Below are positions 18,512 to 27,106 of a DNA stretch of 64,000 nt, one piece after another. The stretch comes from Hymenobacter nivis (GTDB lineage: Bacteria > Bacteroidota > Bacteroidia > Cytophagales > Hymenobacteraceae), in NCBI RefSeq assembly GCF_003149515.1, contig NZ_CP029145.1, forward strand, positions 992,001 through 1,056,000. Reading direction: 5' to 3'. The stretch's first letter is position 1. Every line of letters begins with the position of its first letter. The position numbers and the translations under genes were made by a program. The notes beneath the pieces were generated by a model that was not told where the DNA came from, did no database searches, and saw only the letters and a program-made list of their open reading frames with translations.

Positions 18512-19270
18512 TTAAATGGCTTGGTTGGCGGCCTCGGCCAGGCCCACGGGCACGAGCCGAACCAAGTACTGCCCGTCCTCTTCCTCGTCGAGGAAATCAG
18601 CCTGGTAGCCGGCGGTGGCGGCGGCATCGTTCAGCAGGGCGGCATCGATAAACAGCCACGGAAACGGTTCGCCAGTTTGCTTTTTATACGACCAGGTGTA
18701 CTCCACCTCGCCGTAGTAGGGCCCGTTCAGGTCCAGCACCAGAGCCCCTTCCTCGTCCTCGTAGAGGTAGCTCACGTCGGACGACGTGGCCAGGATCTGG
18801 CCGTCGGGGGCCAGCAGCGTGCGGGCGTGAACCAGAAAGCGGTCGAGCCCGTCGAGCGTGCCCGCCAGCCCCAGGCCGTTCATGAGCAGTAAAATGGTGT
18901 CGTAGGGCCGCTCGCCGGCCGGCAGCGGAGCAAACAGGTCGTGGCGGGCCGCGGTACGCACGCCGCGGGCCCCCATCACCTCCACCGCCCCGGCCGACAC
19001 GTCCACGGCCTTCACCTCAAAGCCGCGGCTTTGCAGCTCCAGGGCGTGGCAGCCGGCGCCAGCGCCCACGTCCAGCACGCGGCCGCGGCACTCATCGAGG
19101 GCGCGGCGCTCCAGGACGGGCATTTGCAGCAGGGTGCGGAAAAAATAGGCGGCGGGCAGCGGCTCGTCGTCGGCCGCGTTGCAGTGTACGGTGAGGGCGG
19201 CCGTGGTGCGGCCGCGTTGGTAGTCGAGCAGGGCTTGGCCCAGCAGGTCGGGAGCGGTGAGGGTAGTCAT
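18512..19270 (-). CDS. class I SAM-dependent methyltransferase
   Basis: 252 aa starting MTTLTAPDLLGQALLDYQRG. Motif I is GRVLDVGAGAGCHALELQSR, motif II VKAVDVSAGAVEVM, and DTILLLMNGLGLAGTLDGL is in the position of motif IV. These indicate a Rossmann methyltransferase using S-adenosylmethionine; the acceptor is unknown. Upstream in-frame codons overlap the DUF2256 gene on the other strand and were excluded. 72 bp downstream lies the start of the thioesterase gene, same strand, possibly co-transcribed. Confidence 0.87.
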   Translation of the reverse strand: MTTLTAPDLLGQALLDYQRGRTTAALTVHCNAADDEPLPAAYFFRTLLQMPVLERRALDECRGRVLDVGAGAGCHALELQSRGFEVKAVDVSAGAVEVMGARGVRTAARHDLFAPLPAGERPYDTILLLMNGLGLAGTLDGLDRFLVHARTLLAPDGQILATSSDVSYLYEDEEGALVLDLNGPYYGEVEYTWSYKKQTGEPFPWLFIDAALLNDAAATAGYQADFLDEEEDGQYLVRLVPVGLAEAANQAI

Positions 19271-19345
19271 CAGGCCCGAAAAGTAACCAAAACTTCGGGG
19301 CCCCGCCGCGCGTTGCACGGGCACGCCCGTTCGTTTCCCCCGCTC

Positions 19346-19513
19346 ATGCTCCCCGATAAGCTCCGCAAAGGCCAGTTGCCCACCAAAATCTGCGCCACCT
19401 GCGGCCGCCCCTTCGAGTACCGTAAAAAGTGGCGTAACTGCTGGGAAGAAGTAAAATACTGCGGCGAAAAGTGCCAGCGCAACAAGCCCAAGCCGGGCCC
19501 CGCCAGCGTCTAG
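19346..19513 (+). CDS. DUF2256 small zinc-ribbon-like protein
   Basis: 55 aa with the family pattern: LPTKICATCGRPFEYRKKW, then NCWEEVKYCGEKCQRNK. The cysteines in CATCGRPF and YCGEKC are arranged as a small zinc ribbon. DUF2256 proteins are widespread and of unknown function. The stop overlaps that of the convergent STAS-like gene in CTAG at 19510-19513, the second such arrangement within 1.5 kb. Confidence 0.88.
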   Translation: MLPDKLRKGQLPTKICATCGRPFEYRKKWRNCWEEVKYCGEKCQRNKPKPGPASV

Positions 19514-19944
19514 GCCACCATAGCCCCCGCCGAAAAGATGGGCAGGCGGTGCGTGGTACGCAGCCACGACACGGCCGATTCCAAGTCGTCAAATACGTAC
19601 ACCGACGGGGCGTCCAGGCCATGCAGGGCCGCGTCGGTATAACACTTCACGCGCAGGTTAGGCGAGTGCACCCAGGCCACCTGTTGCACGCCTACCAGCC
19701 GCAGGTAGGGCAAAAACTCGCGGGCGAGCCACGCGGGTACGTTGGACGCCATGCCGGTCACGCCCACGTTACCGTTGAGAATGCGCGCGTAGCGCACGTC
19801 CAACAAGTGCTGCGCCATGGCCACGCAGTTGTCCTGCACCAGAGCCAGGGTCAAGTCCCCGCGCCAGTCAACGAACAGCCACTCGTTGGCCGAGTCGTAA
19901 AAAACGGAAAGGTTGGGGGTTTCGTGCAGTAGTTGTAGTTCCAT
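19510..19944 (-). CDS. STAS/SpoIIAA-like domain protein
   Basis: 144 aa from ATG 19944. The pattern of short strands and helices (VFYDSANEWLFVDWRGDLTL, YARILNGNVGVTGM, VYVFDDLESAVSWLRT) resembles SpoIIAA-like proteins common in Hymenobacter-type genomes. No catalytic residue seen; role unknown. It is transcribed away from the AT-rich stretch, which likely contains its promoter. Confidence 0.6.
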   Translation of the reverse strand: MELQLLHETPNLSVFYDSANEWLFVDWRGDLTLALVQDNCVAMAQHLLDVRYARILNGNVGVTGMASNVPAWLAREFLPYLRLVGVQQVAWVHSPNLRVKCYTDAALHGLDAPSVYVFDDLESAVSWLRTTHRLPIFSAGAMVA

Positions 19945-20576
19945 CAAGTACAAAAAATAAACGGCCAAATACAATTTTGATAGTAAAAATGGAGTAAGGA
20001 CATTAAAAATAATATGATTTTATTGCGATAATATTTATCGATTAAAACCGTTTATTCCGTCACAAAGAAAGCTCAAATAAAATAAATAAGTGTGCGCACC
20101 TAATAAAATTTTGACTACTAATGCTAATGCTACAAATCTACCTTATTTGCTTACAAAAGCAGAGGCAAACGACAGGAAATATCATTCATTTTTTATCCAT
20201 AGTATTGATTTATAATTTTTTAATCATCAAATTATATTATAAATTCATCGTTAATTCAGCTTGTATAATTACAATTAATTAAGGCTTAAGAGCAATAATT
20301 TTAATCTTTTACCAATAGGCAACTCTATTCATTCGTACCATATTACAATAAAATAAAATCTATTATACCCCATCTATGCATATCATCACACTTTGTTCGC
20401 ATTTGTATTATTATGGTTTAAATCAGCATTTATTGTGAGGCCAGCAACCGGTCGCAACGCCCCCGTCCGGCCCCTCAAGTACCTAGGCGGACCCCCAAAT
20501 GCTGCGCCTAGCCCGCCCGGTGCGCCAACGGCCGCGCCCACTGTGGCGTATGTTTAGCCTCCATTTCCTCCATCCC
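19945..20576. other. very AT-rich gene-free stretch
   Basis: About 19,975-20,440 is strikingly AT-rich inside a core of very high GC, with many runs such as AATTATATTATAAATTCATCG and TAATTTTTTAATCATC. No open frame of useful length and no tRNA fold were seen. It sits between the STAS-like gene and the last core gene before the island. It may be a regulatory region, a site bound by a nucleoid protein, or a relic of foreign DNA. Confidence 0.7.
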
Positions 20577-20960
20577 ATGGCTTCCAATCTCGATTACCTC
20601 GCCCCCGCCCTCGAACCGCTTGAAGAAAAAGTAAAGGCCTACCTGCGGGCCGAAGAGGCCCTGCGCAAGGCCCGACTGGGTACTACCGACGCGCCGCGGC
20701 AAGCGGCCAACCGCGCCCAGACGGCCGAAACGTTTGAGCAGCGCTCCGCCACCGGCAGCTACGACCAGGCCGCCGACGAGCGCCGGCAGCAGCATCAAAC
20801 CCTGCACGACGACCTCGTCCGCCTCCGCCACGAAATCATTGAAATACTGCCCATCCGCGATGCCTGGGTGAAGGTAAACCTAGGCTACGGGCCCAGCCGC
20901 GTGGGGGCCTGGGCGGTGCCCGGCCCGCCCGCTGGCTACGAGCTGCGCGTGGTGCACTAA
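20577..20960 (+). CDS. small coiled-coil protein
   Basis: 127 aa from the ATG at 20577 (MASNLDYLAPALEPL). An upstream in-frame ATG at 20499 is less likely because its extension is Arg/Pro-rich. Helical, charged sequence (EEKVKAYLRAEEALRKAR and ERRQQHQTLHDDLVRLRHEI) suggests a coiled coil. The tail is rich in Gly/Pro. No family recognised. It is closed by a terminator and is the last gene with core-like composition. Confidence 0.6.
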   Translation: MASNLDYLAPALEPLEEKVKAYLRAEEALRKARLGTTDAPRQAANRAQTAETFEQRSATGSYDQAADERRQQHQTLHDDLVRLRHEIIEILPIRDAWVKVNLGYGPSRVGAWAVPGPPAGYELRVVH

Positions 20961-20976
20961 GGCCCCATTGGGCATG

Positions 20977-21009
20977 AAAAAAGGACGAGGCATGGCCCCG
21001 TCCCTTTTT
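20977..21009 (+). terminator. rho-independent terminator
   Basis: Stem AAGGACGAGGC / GCCCCGTCC with one mismatch, A-run before and TTTTT after. It marks the end of the core gene block 219 bp before the integrase. Confidence 0.8.
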
Positions 21010-21068
21010 AAACCAAAACACCTGACAGAAATAATATGCCCTGATTCGCTTCAATCACTATTTATTAG

Positions 21069-21166
21069 AGTTATGGGATACGAAAAGGGAGTTATGGGAT
21101 ACAGAAGTGGTACCTTTACCACCACGTTAGCGGGGGGTACGGGACTCTAATAAGGGGTACTGGACT
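21069..21166. repeat. two pairs of ~20-bp direct repeats upstream of integrase
   Basis: AGTTATGGGATAC occurs at 21069-21081 and 21090-21102 (21-bp period). GGGGTACGGGACT at 21134-21146 and GGGGTACTGGACT at 21154-21166 form a second pair (20-bp period). Near-helical phasing directly upstream of a tyrosine recombinase fits arm-type or excisionase binding sites of an attachment region. Confidence 0.6.
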
Positions 21167-21227
21167 TAAGGGGCAACACACCTGACCCGTCCTGCCAGCA
21201 TCCTCTTCACCCTACCCCTTCCCCTCA

Positions 21228-22793
21228 ATGGCACGTCCTGTAGCAACTGAAGCTACCATCACCCCCTTTTTGCGCGGGGACAACCTATCCGTGCGGTGGT
21301 CATTCCGGGGGCTGAAGTACCGCACTAAAGTCCTTGGGGTTGTCGCACCGGTCCATCTGATGAAGAACGGCTACGTGAAGAACACCCACGCCGACCACAT
21401 CGGTATCAACCAGAAAATCGAACAAGCCCAAGACCTGCTTAAGCAAGCCACTGCCATCCTGCTAGCCACCGGGGACGTGACCGAACAGCGCATCAACCGG
21501 GAATACACTCGGTTGCTGGCAGAAGCGCAAGCAGCGGGGGTGGCAGATGAAGCCGTGATCAAGCGGAAGGCAGCCAAGAAGGAACAGGTACGAAAGATTG
21601 ATACGGTAGTCCTGATTCCTAGCCTACAGGATGAAATTGCGGAGCTAGAAGCGCAAATAGTTGCCAAGCGGAAGGCAATGGTCAACATGCAGAAGGAACA
21701 CCACCTGTACCAAGACGATAGGTTGGTGACCTTCCTGGACCGGTACCTGGAACGCAACAAGACCAAGATGGTAGCCGATACCACCCAGCGCACGTTCAGA
21801 GCCTTTATCACCACCGTTACCCGCTTTGATGCCAACGCACGGATTCAGGACGTGGGGGAAGACTGGCTGACCAGGTTTGAAACGTGGTTGACCACAACTA
21901 ATTCCTTCCGCTCTATTCACCATATGGTGCCGAACCCCGTGACGGGGAAGATGGCACGGGGTGCCTTTATCCGCTTTGATGAAGGTACCCCCCGCTTGAA
22001 CGGCACGGTTACCAACTACATCACCAAGATTAAGACCGTGCTGAACTACTTCAAGTTGCGCCCCGAATTGTTGCCGGTGGACTGCATCTTGACCGATAGC
22101 CACAAGCGTTATTCTTTTGAACAACCAATTAGCGATGGCAACGTGGTCGCCCTGGAAGCCGACGAATTGTTACAGCTATTCCGGTTTCGCGATTACCAGC
22201 GCAGAACCCACGAACAGGCAATGGACATGTTCTTGTTTCTATGCGCAACATCCCTACGGGTATCGGACCTGAAGAAGGTTGTCCCCGGGGTAGTCCAGCA
22301 CGGCAGCATCCTGGTCACGGCGCGCAAGACCAAAAAGCACAACATCAAGGCAGTCATCCCCATCAACAGCATAAGCGCTTACGTGCTGGAAAAGTATCAA
22401 TACGACTTCCCCGCCAACTGCTGCATTGACGACACGCTGATCAATGAACGCGTGAAAGAAGTCTTGAATTACCAGTACCCCAACCACCAGTACGTGTTCC
22501 CTTCCTTCCAAACGATGGACACCATCGTCCAATATTGCGGCAGCGAAGAAGTCAAGACCACCGACACCCGCGCCAACCTCATCACCAGTCACAGCGGCAG
22601 AAGAACATTCATCAACTTGTGTTTGGATGCAAACGTCCCGCTCAATAACATCATGCAAATGACGGGGCATATCAACGTGACGACCCTGATGGTGTACGCG
22701 GACAAGCGTAGGAATATCAAGAAGAACATGGTGAACGTATTCGGCTTCACCAACTACCCTCAAGTCCCAGTACCCTTGCAGCTAGAAGCCTAA
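21228..22793 (+). CDS. tyrosine recombinase / integrase
   Basis: 521-aa site-specific recombinase. An N-terminal arm-binding part contains a long charged helical insertion (about 60-150), then a core-binding domain (about 165-270). The catalytic domain shows Arg in ATSLRVSDL (~344), HSGRRT (His-x-x-Arg, ~453), MTGH (~479) and the nucleophile in LMVYAD (~489). All key residues are present, so it appears active. It opens the region of changed composition and is the likely integrase of the island to its right. Start is the ATG after a pyrimidine-rich leader. Confidence 0.93.
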   Translation: MARPVATEATITPFLRGDNLSVRWSFRGLKYRTKVLGVVAPVHLMKNGYVKNTHADHIGINQKIEQAQDLLKQATAILLATGDVTEQRINREYTRLLAEAQAAGVADEAVIKRKAAKKEQVRKIDTVVLIPSLQDEIAELEAQIVAKRKAMVNMQKEHHLYQDDRLVTFLDRYLERNKTKMVADTTQRTFRAFITTVTRFDANARIQDVGEDWLTRFETWLTTTNSFRSIHHMVPNPVTGKMARGAFIRFDEGTPRLNGTVTNYITKIKTVLNYFKLRPELLPVDCILTDSHKRYSFEQPISDGNVVALEADELLQLFRFRDYQRRTHEQAMDMFLFLCATSLRVSDLKKVVPGVVQHGSILVTARKTKKHNIKAVIPINSISAYVLEKYQYDFPANCCIDDTLINERVKEVLNYQYPNHQYVFPSFQTMDTIVQYCGSEEVKTTDTRANLITSHSGRRTFINLCLDANVPLNNIMQMTGHINVTTLMVYADKRRNIKKNMVNVFGFTNYPQVPVPLQLEA

Positions 22794-22804
22794 AGTTAAG
22801 CCTT

Positions 22805-23068
22805 TGTAACGCCCGTGACTTCGCCAATGCGAAGCTTATTCAAACCAAGGAATGGTATGGAAACTACGCCCGGCTTCTCGCCATCAAATTAAAGGACAAG
22901 CAGTTTACCTGGCGACCGCTTTGGAAATTTTCCGAATGGTACCGGGGCTAAAACTGGGAGGGGATTGTGGCATACAAAGGCGGCTACTTCCTCATCAACG
23001 ACAAGTACACGCCGGCGGTGGTCCAAAGCGAGATGATTTCGGTATTTCACTCAATTTATGATGTCTGA
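22805..23068 (+). pseudogene. remnant ORF with in-frame stop
   Basis: A coherent reading frame (NARDFANAKLIQTKEWYGNY, FTWRPLWKFSEWYRG, stop, then NWEGIVAYKGGYFLINDKYT and a final TGA) runs for 88 codons with a single TAA in the middle. It lacks an evident start. Composition is protein-like on both sides of the stop, so it looks like a decayed fragment rather than noise. No family recognised. Confidence 0.3.
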
Positions 23069-23140
23069 ATATTCGTCCTTCCAGCTTTCCTGACGTGTTT
23101 TTAAGCTGACTTAATTAACAAACTAAAGGTCCGGTATCAT

Positions 23141-23159
23141 CCTGCTTTGGACCACCGCC
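23141..23159 (+). repeat. 19-bp direct repeat, left copy
   Basis: CCTGCTTTGGACCACCGCC, found again in the same orientation at 56756-56774. It lies in an intergenic region. Confidence 0.7.
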
Positions 23160-23242
23160 TACACGCCTAGTCGCCCCTACCGCACAACGCTGCTTTATTT
23201 GCAACAGGTGAAGTAGCACCTGATGTGGCTCGTGAGCTCGTT

Positions 23243-23734
23243 CTACTGCCTTGTGGACGGGCAATGCAACCGGTAGCCCTCCGCCCCCGCGGCGAGCAGG
23301 GTGGCAAAGACCAGCCGGACCTGTTGCAGCAGCACCGGTTGCTTGACGGCTGCCTGGGGGTGTTCCAGCACTTGCCTGGCATCCAATACCCCCCGGGGCA
23401 GCCCCGCGTTACCATAGGAGTCCTGCGCCTGGGGGCTCGCGCCGCGTGCCAGGAGTAACCGCAGCGCGGCAAGCGCCTGGTCGAAGGTGTTCGTGTCGGG
23501 CTGAAGCGACCACGTGCTGAACAAGGCTGCTCGAATGGCGTCGTGCAAGACCGGGGCGGTCCACGCATTGACGGCAGAGGTTTCCTGGAAGTTTACGTCA
23601 GCCCCCTGCTCGATGAGTAGTTCCGCAACGGCGAACTGCCCGGCTTTGAACGCTACTTGCAGCCCCGACTGTCCATCATCTTTTTTGGGTGGCGCGACCC
23701 GGCAGGCGGTCAAGTAGGCTTTATCAACCGCCAC
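23243..23734 (-). CDS. ankyrin-repeat protein, possibly 5'-truncated
   Basis: 163 aa with ankyrin-type units: GLQVAFKAGQFAVAELLIEQ followed by GADVNFQE, ALAALRLLLARGASPQAQDS followed by YGNAGL, and a weaker third unit. Such repeats mediate protein binding. The only start is a GTG at 23734, and the open frame extends just a few codons further to a TGA, so an N-terminal part may have been lost. It has no partner gene on this strand. Function unknown. Confidence 0.55.
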   Translation of the reverse strand: MAVDKAYLTACRVAPPKKDDGQSGLQVAFKAGQFAVAELLIEQGADVNFQETSAVNAWTAPVLHDAIRAALFSTWSLQPDTNTFDQALAALRLLLARGASPQAQDSYGNAGLPRGVLDARQVLEHPQAAVKQPVLLQQVRLVFATLLAAGAEGYRLHCPSTRQ

Positions 23735-23881
23735 CCGTTCAGCCGACTGGCAGGCATATACGGTGATTAAACCGAATCACCGCCTTGAAGTCACTATCGA
23801 CTCCCTGTGGAGCAGGATAGCGACAGTGCAACAGATTAGAACTACTAGTTTAAAGTAAGCCCCTCGCCAGCAAGCACTGCC

Positions 23882-24727
23882 ATGAAACCTTGTTCCGTAC
23901 TTCTGCTCGGTTCCCTTTTAGTAGCTGCTTGTTCAAAAGAAGCCAAGCCAGTAGAAAAGACTTACTCCTTTAGCTACCAAGGCGAATATTATCCTTCTTT
24001 TATGCCGCCGTGCACCATCACGATTGTCGCCCGGGGCTTAACCAATCGCGTCAACCTACGTGCCTACGATGACCGGGGCGCTACTCAAAAAACTATCCTA
24101 CTGGATAGCGCCCGTTTATCCAACGCCGACCTCACGTTCTTCTTTGCCAAGCTCGACAGTGTACCGGTGCTGAAGCTGGTTACCAAAGAACAAACAGGCA
24201 CCGATGGCATCACCGTCTACAATACGATTTCAAAAGACAGTGCCTCGAATAAGTTTAAGTTCTGGTCCCCTCGGAAGCGCTCGGCTCCTCAGGAGCACCA
24301 GTTGGTCGAGGCGGTCTTGAAACTGTGCGAACGCAAGTTCACCACGCAGAAGGAGCAGGAATATTTCGAGTCGTTGGAGCAGTACTTCGACTTTGGACTG
24401 CCTTGCAAGATTACCAGCCTCCGCCCATTTGAGGTCAGAATGTACGGGGGTCTATCTGCCAACGAGGAGCAGGCGTTAACTAAATTTATGCATGAGCTTC
24501 CCTCCGACCGTTCTATTCTTGTCGACATGACCAATTTCGAAGGAATGGGCACCATGTTCTATCCCCTGTTTCGAAACCTACTGGCTCGCAACCGTCAAAT
24601 TGTGTGGGTAGCATCCAAATGGAGCCGAAAGCAGCTACGGGAGATTAAAGTGCCTGCTGACAGAATTACGATGTCCACAGTGGAAGGGAGGGCATTGGTT
24701 AAGCGTTTATCAGGCACTGCTGATTAG
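23882..24727 (+). CDS. predicted lipoprotein of unknown function
   Basis: 281 aa with a clear lipoprotein signal (VLLLGSLLVAACSKEA, lipobox Cys17). The N-terminal half (ITIVARGLTNRVNLRAYDD) is beta-rich. The C-terminal half (DRSILVDMTNFEGMGTMFY, then NRQIVWVASKWSRKQLREI) alternates strands and helices in a way that recalls a small STAS-like fold, an inference only. No neighbours in the same direction close enough for an operon. Confidence 0.65.
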   Translation: MKPCSVLLLGSLLVAACSKEAKPVEKTYSFSYQGEYYPSFMPPCTITIVARGLTNRVNLRAYDDRGATQKTILLDSARLSNADLTFFFAKLDSVPVLKLVTKEQTGTDGITVYNTISKDSASNKFKFWSPRKRSAPQEHQLVEAVLKLCERKFTTQKEQEYFESLEQYFDFGLPCKITSLRPFEVRMYGGLSANEEQALTKFMHELPSDRSILVDMTNFEGMGTMFYPLFRNLLARNRQIVWVASKWSRKQLREIKVPADRITMSTVEGRALVKRLSGTAD

Positions 24728-24936
24728 AGTCGCCTGTTCTATTTTCCCCTCCCTGTGCACGGTGAACGGCATCGGACGAAGCGCCTGAACCAGGGCATCG
24801 GGTAGCGCTACCCTTTCGAAGCCGTGATTCAGAACTATTTTACTTCTAGAAATGGGACTTCACGCAAGCCGTGACACGATAAAATCCGAGCACTCAACTC
24901 ATCAATTGATACCCCAAACCACACTTATCACTACTT

Positions 24937-25545
24937 ATGGAGCAACTCTTACAAAAAACGCTGACCTCGATTAAAACCGTACGCATTACCCCCACCGGCT
25001 TACGGGTACAGACCAAAAACCTGCGGGAAGAGCTGGACTACACACTCCAGTTTGACGACCTGGGGTTTGACACGGTCCGGCAGCGGGTCAAGTCCGCTAA
25101 CCTGCCGTTCTACTGCTTTTTGGTCTTCGACGGGCTGTACGTGTGGCTCTTGGTCACGTCCGTCCGCCACCACGAGCCGTTCAAGCAACAGCTTTTTTGG
25201 CTGGGGGCGCTGCTGTTCTTCTCGGCACTCACGGGGTTCGCCTTCTTCCACCGCAACAAAGACGTGGTCCACCTGACGGGGGGAGCACGCACGCTGGAAC
25301 TGCTTGCCACCCGCCCCGATGCGCCCCGCGTTGCCCTGTTTATTGCCGCCGTTCACCAGGCGATGCGCGACTACCACAAAGCCCGGTACGCCGCCCTCGA
25401 CGCGCACCTGCCCTATGCGGCGCGCCTGGGGCGCTTGCAGGAGCTTCGGGAACGACACGTCGTTTCCGACGAAGAATACCGCACCCTACGCGATGCAATG
25501 CACTGGAGCAACGTCCTAAGCTTCCCCCGTCTCAGCGACAACTGA
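24937..25545 (+). CDS. membrane protein with two central helices
   Basis: 202 aa: a cytosolic N-terminal part of about 55 residues, two adjacent hydrophobic helices (FYCFLVFDGLYVWLLV and LFWLGALLFFSALTGFAFF), and a cytosolic C-terminal part ending in a SHOCT-like element (LGRLQELRERHVVSDEEY). No family recognised beyond that. It is separated by over 200 bp from both neighbours. Confidence 0.6.
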   Translation: MEQLLQKTLTSIKTVRITPTGLRVQTKNLREELDYTLQFDDLGFDTVRQRVKSANLPFYCFLVFDGLYVWLLVTSVRHHEPFKQQLFWLGALLFFSALTGFAFFHRNKDVVHLTGGARTLELLATRPDAPRVALFIAAVHQAMRDYHKARYAALDAHLPYAARLGRLQELRERHVVSDEEYRTLRDAMHWSNVLSFPRLSDN

Positions 25546-25793
25546 AGAGAAGTGGCGAGGTAGCGAGCGCCGACGATTTGCTACCTCATCTGTCCGTTGC
25601 CCAACTACGCTTTCGTACCGCTGGGGCATTTTGTGAGGCGAACGTCGTCATGCTGTACCCAGCACGAGCAGCGCACCAGCGCCTAACGGACCGCCGCCCC
25701 GCCTAACAGCGGGTAGCCTGGGCAAACCGGTTCCCCTTTGACAGGGTCAGTACGTTTGTCCCAGGATATATAGGAACACTTTTCGCCAACTTG

Positions 25794-26339
25794 CTACTTG
25801 TACACCACGACCAGGGAGCGTCCTTTAATCATAGCAATCAGGCGCTCGTTCACGGCTTTGCTCGTCATGAAGCACGCCAACGAGAAATTATAGAAGCCGG
25901 GGTCCGCGTGAAAGACGATGGCTCTACTACGGGCATTCGTGTTGACCCCCGCCGTGATGCCATCCACGCGCAAGGCGCGCCCAAAACGCCCCGTGTACGG
26001 GACTTTATCGGTCAGGAAGGTCCCGTAGCAACTTAACTCACTGCCCTCCTCGTTGGAGAATTTTGTGGGGTAGAGCAAGCCCGACCGGAAAGCGTGGGCA
26101 ACCCTAGTGGACAAGACAACGGATTGACTTTTAACATCGTACACAAAAAGCCGTTTTTGACAAATGCTTTTCCGAAAATCGATGATTGTGATGAACCGGG
26201 TGTTGGCGAGCTTCGCCTGTTGAGCACCGTACTCCTTTTTTGCTTGCCTTAACAGGGCGGGGTCTAGCGAAGCGTGCGTGCTGTACCAAACTAGGGCGAG
26301 CAATCCACCCAGGAGCAGTAGCAAGAGCGCTTTCTTCAT
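25794..26339 (-). CDS. secreted YkuD_2-type L,D-transpeptidase-like protein
   Basis: 181 aa with a signal peptide (MKKALLLLLLGGLLALVWYS). It follows the YkuD_2 pattern: FITIIDFRKSICQKRLFVYD, VVLSTRVAHAFRSG, TKFSNEEGSELSCYGTF, RVDGITAGVNTNARSRAIVF, and FSLACFMTSKA, where the cysteine matches the catalytic Cys of the family. The usual Gly-rich residues before that Cys are replaced, so activity is uncertain. The longer open frame upstream overlaps a DUF2071 remnant on the other strand and is rejected. Confidence 0.75.
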   Translation of the reverse strand: MKKALLLLLLGGLLALVWYSTHASLDPALLRQAKKEYGAQQAKLANTRFITIIDFRKSICQKRLFVYDVKSQSVVLSTRVAHAFRSGLLYPTKFSNEEGSELSCYGTFLTDKVPYTGRFGRALRVDGITAGVNTNARSRAIVFHADPGFYNFSLACFMTSKAVNERLIAMIKGRSLVVVYK

Positions 26340-26410
26340 AAAGGAGCTGTATAGCAAGCAGGAAGGATTATTCGCGGCACCAATAGCCAACTCAACGTGA
26401 AGCGGGATAG

Positions 26411-27008
26411 CAAACCACTCGGCTTTGCAACGGGCGGTCGTTGCGGCTGAACGCCCTCGCGGGGGGGGCGGCTGTTTCCGGGCACGCACCACCTGGCAAC
26501 GTTCCAAGTCCGGGAGGCGTCGGGTGCATACGACGTCAGCTTCACCAGCTCCGACAACACTACTATCCGGGTAGAGGCGAAGAAAACCACAGACTTTGCG
26601 CCGGACTCCATCTTTCCTTCCTTGGCGGCGGCTTCCGCCTTTTTTGAGCAGGGTGCCGTGGGCTACTCGCCCGGCGCCCACGGCTACGAGGGGCTACGGC
26701 TGCACGCCTACCGGTGGCAAGTGCGCCCGCTTGCCGTAGACAAGGTCCAGTCGAGCTTCTTCGAGGATACGACCCGTTTTCCAGTGGGCTCCATTCAGTT
26801 TGATAACGCGTTATTAATGAAAAATAGAGAACGAATAGCACAGCTTGGCTGCCAAGCCGCGTCTAGTCGGTACGTGCGGCGGCTAAATGCGGTGGTACGC
26901 GCCATTCCTATGGAAAAGAAAGTTGTCTACGGGAGCCGCCCCCAGCTTATCACGCGACTGGTTATAAGTTGGGGCTTCGTCGGGATGAGCCTTTGGATTA
27001 AGTACTAG
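26411..27008 (+). pseudogene. DUF2071-family remnant with poly-G frameshift
   Basis: The frame from 26411 gives SLRLNALAGG. It must shift by one base in the eight-G run at 26461-26468 to continue RLFPGTHHLATFQVREA, SIFPSLAAASAFFEQG, LRLHAYRWQVRPLAVD, VQSSFFEDTTRFP and SIQFDNALLMKN, all characteristic of DUF2071. The 5' two-fifths of the gene is missing (a TAG precedes 26411) and the tail after MKNRE no longer matches. So the gene is truncated, frameshifted and end-scrambled. Confidence 0.7.
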
Positions 27009-27106
27009 GCTGGGCTCGCCTTTTTCGGGCTGTGCACCGTTGTGAGCACGTATCCGCTGCCAGACCCCAAAAGTTGCGAGCTTTTCGAGCCGATGAATAA
27101 CCCAAT

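Noticed and set aside
18131..18892. 253-codon plus-strand frame over the thioesterase and methyltransferase
   Set aside because: Both genes on the other strand have family motifs; this frame has none.
21069..21166. Short repeats considered as a CRISPR array
   Set aside because: Only two pairs, with 7-8-bp gaps between copies and no regular spacers or cas genes.
20961..21227. tRNA gene sought as the integration target of the island
   Set aside because: No cloverleaf or TPsiC-like sequence found next to the integrase.
25553..25592. Hairpin GAGGTAGC / GCTACCTC considered as a terminator
   Set aside because: Loop is long and no T-run follows on either strand.
25143..25706. 187-codon frame overlapping the two-helix membrane protein
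   Set aside because: Pro/Arg-rich shadow; the 24937 frame has helices and a natural start.
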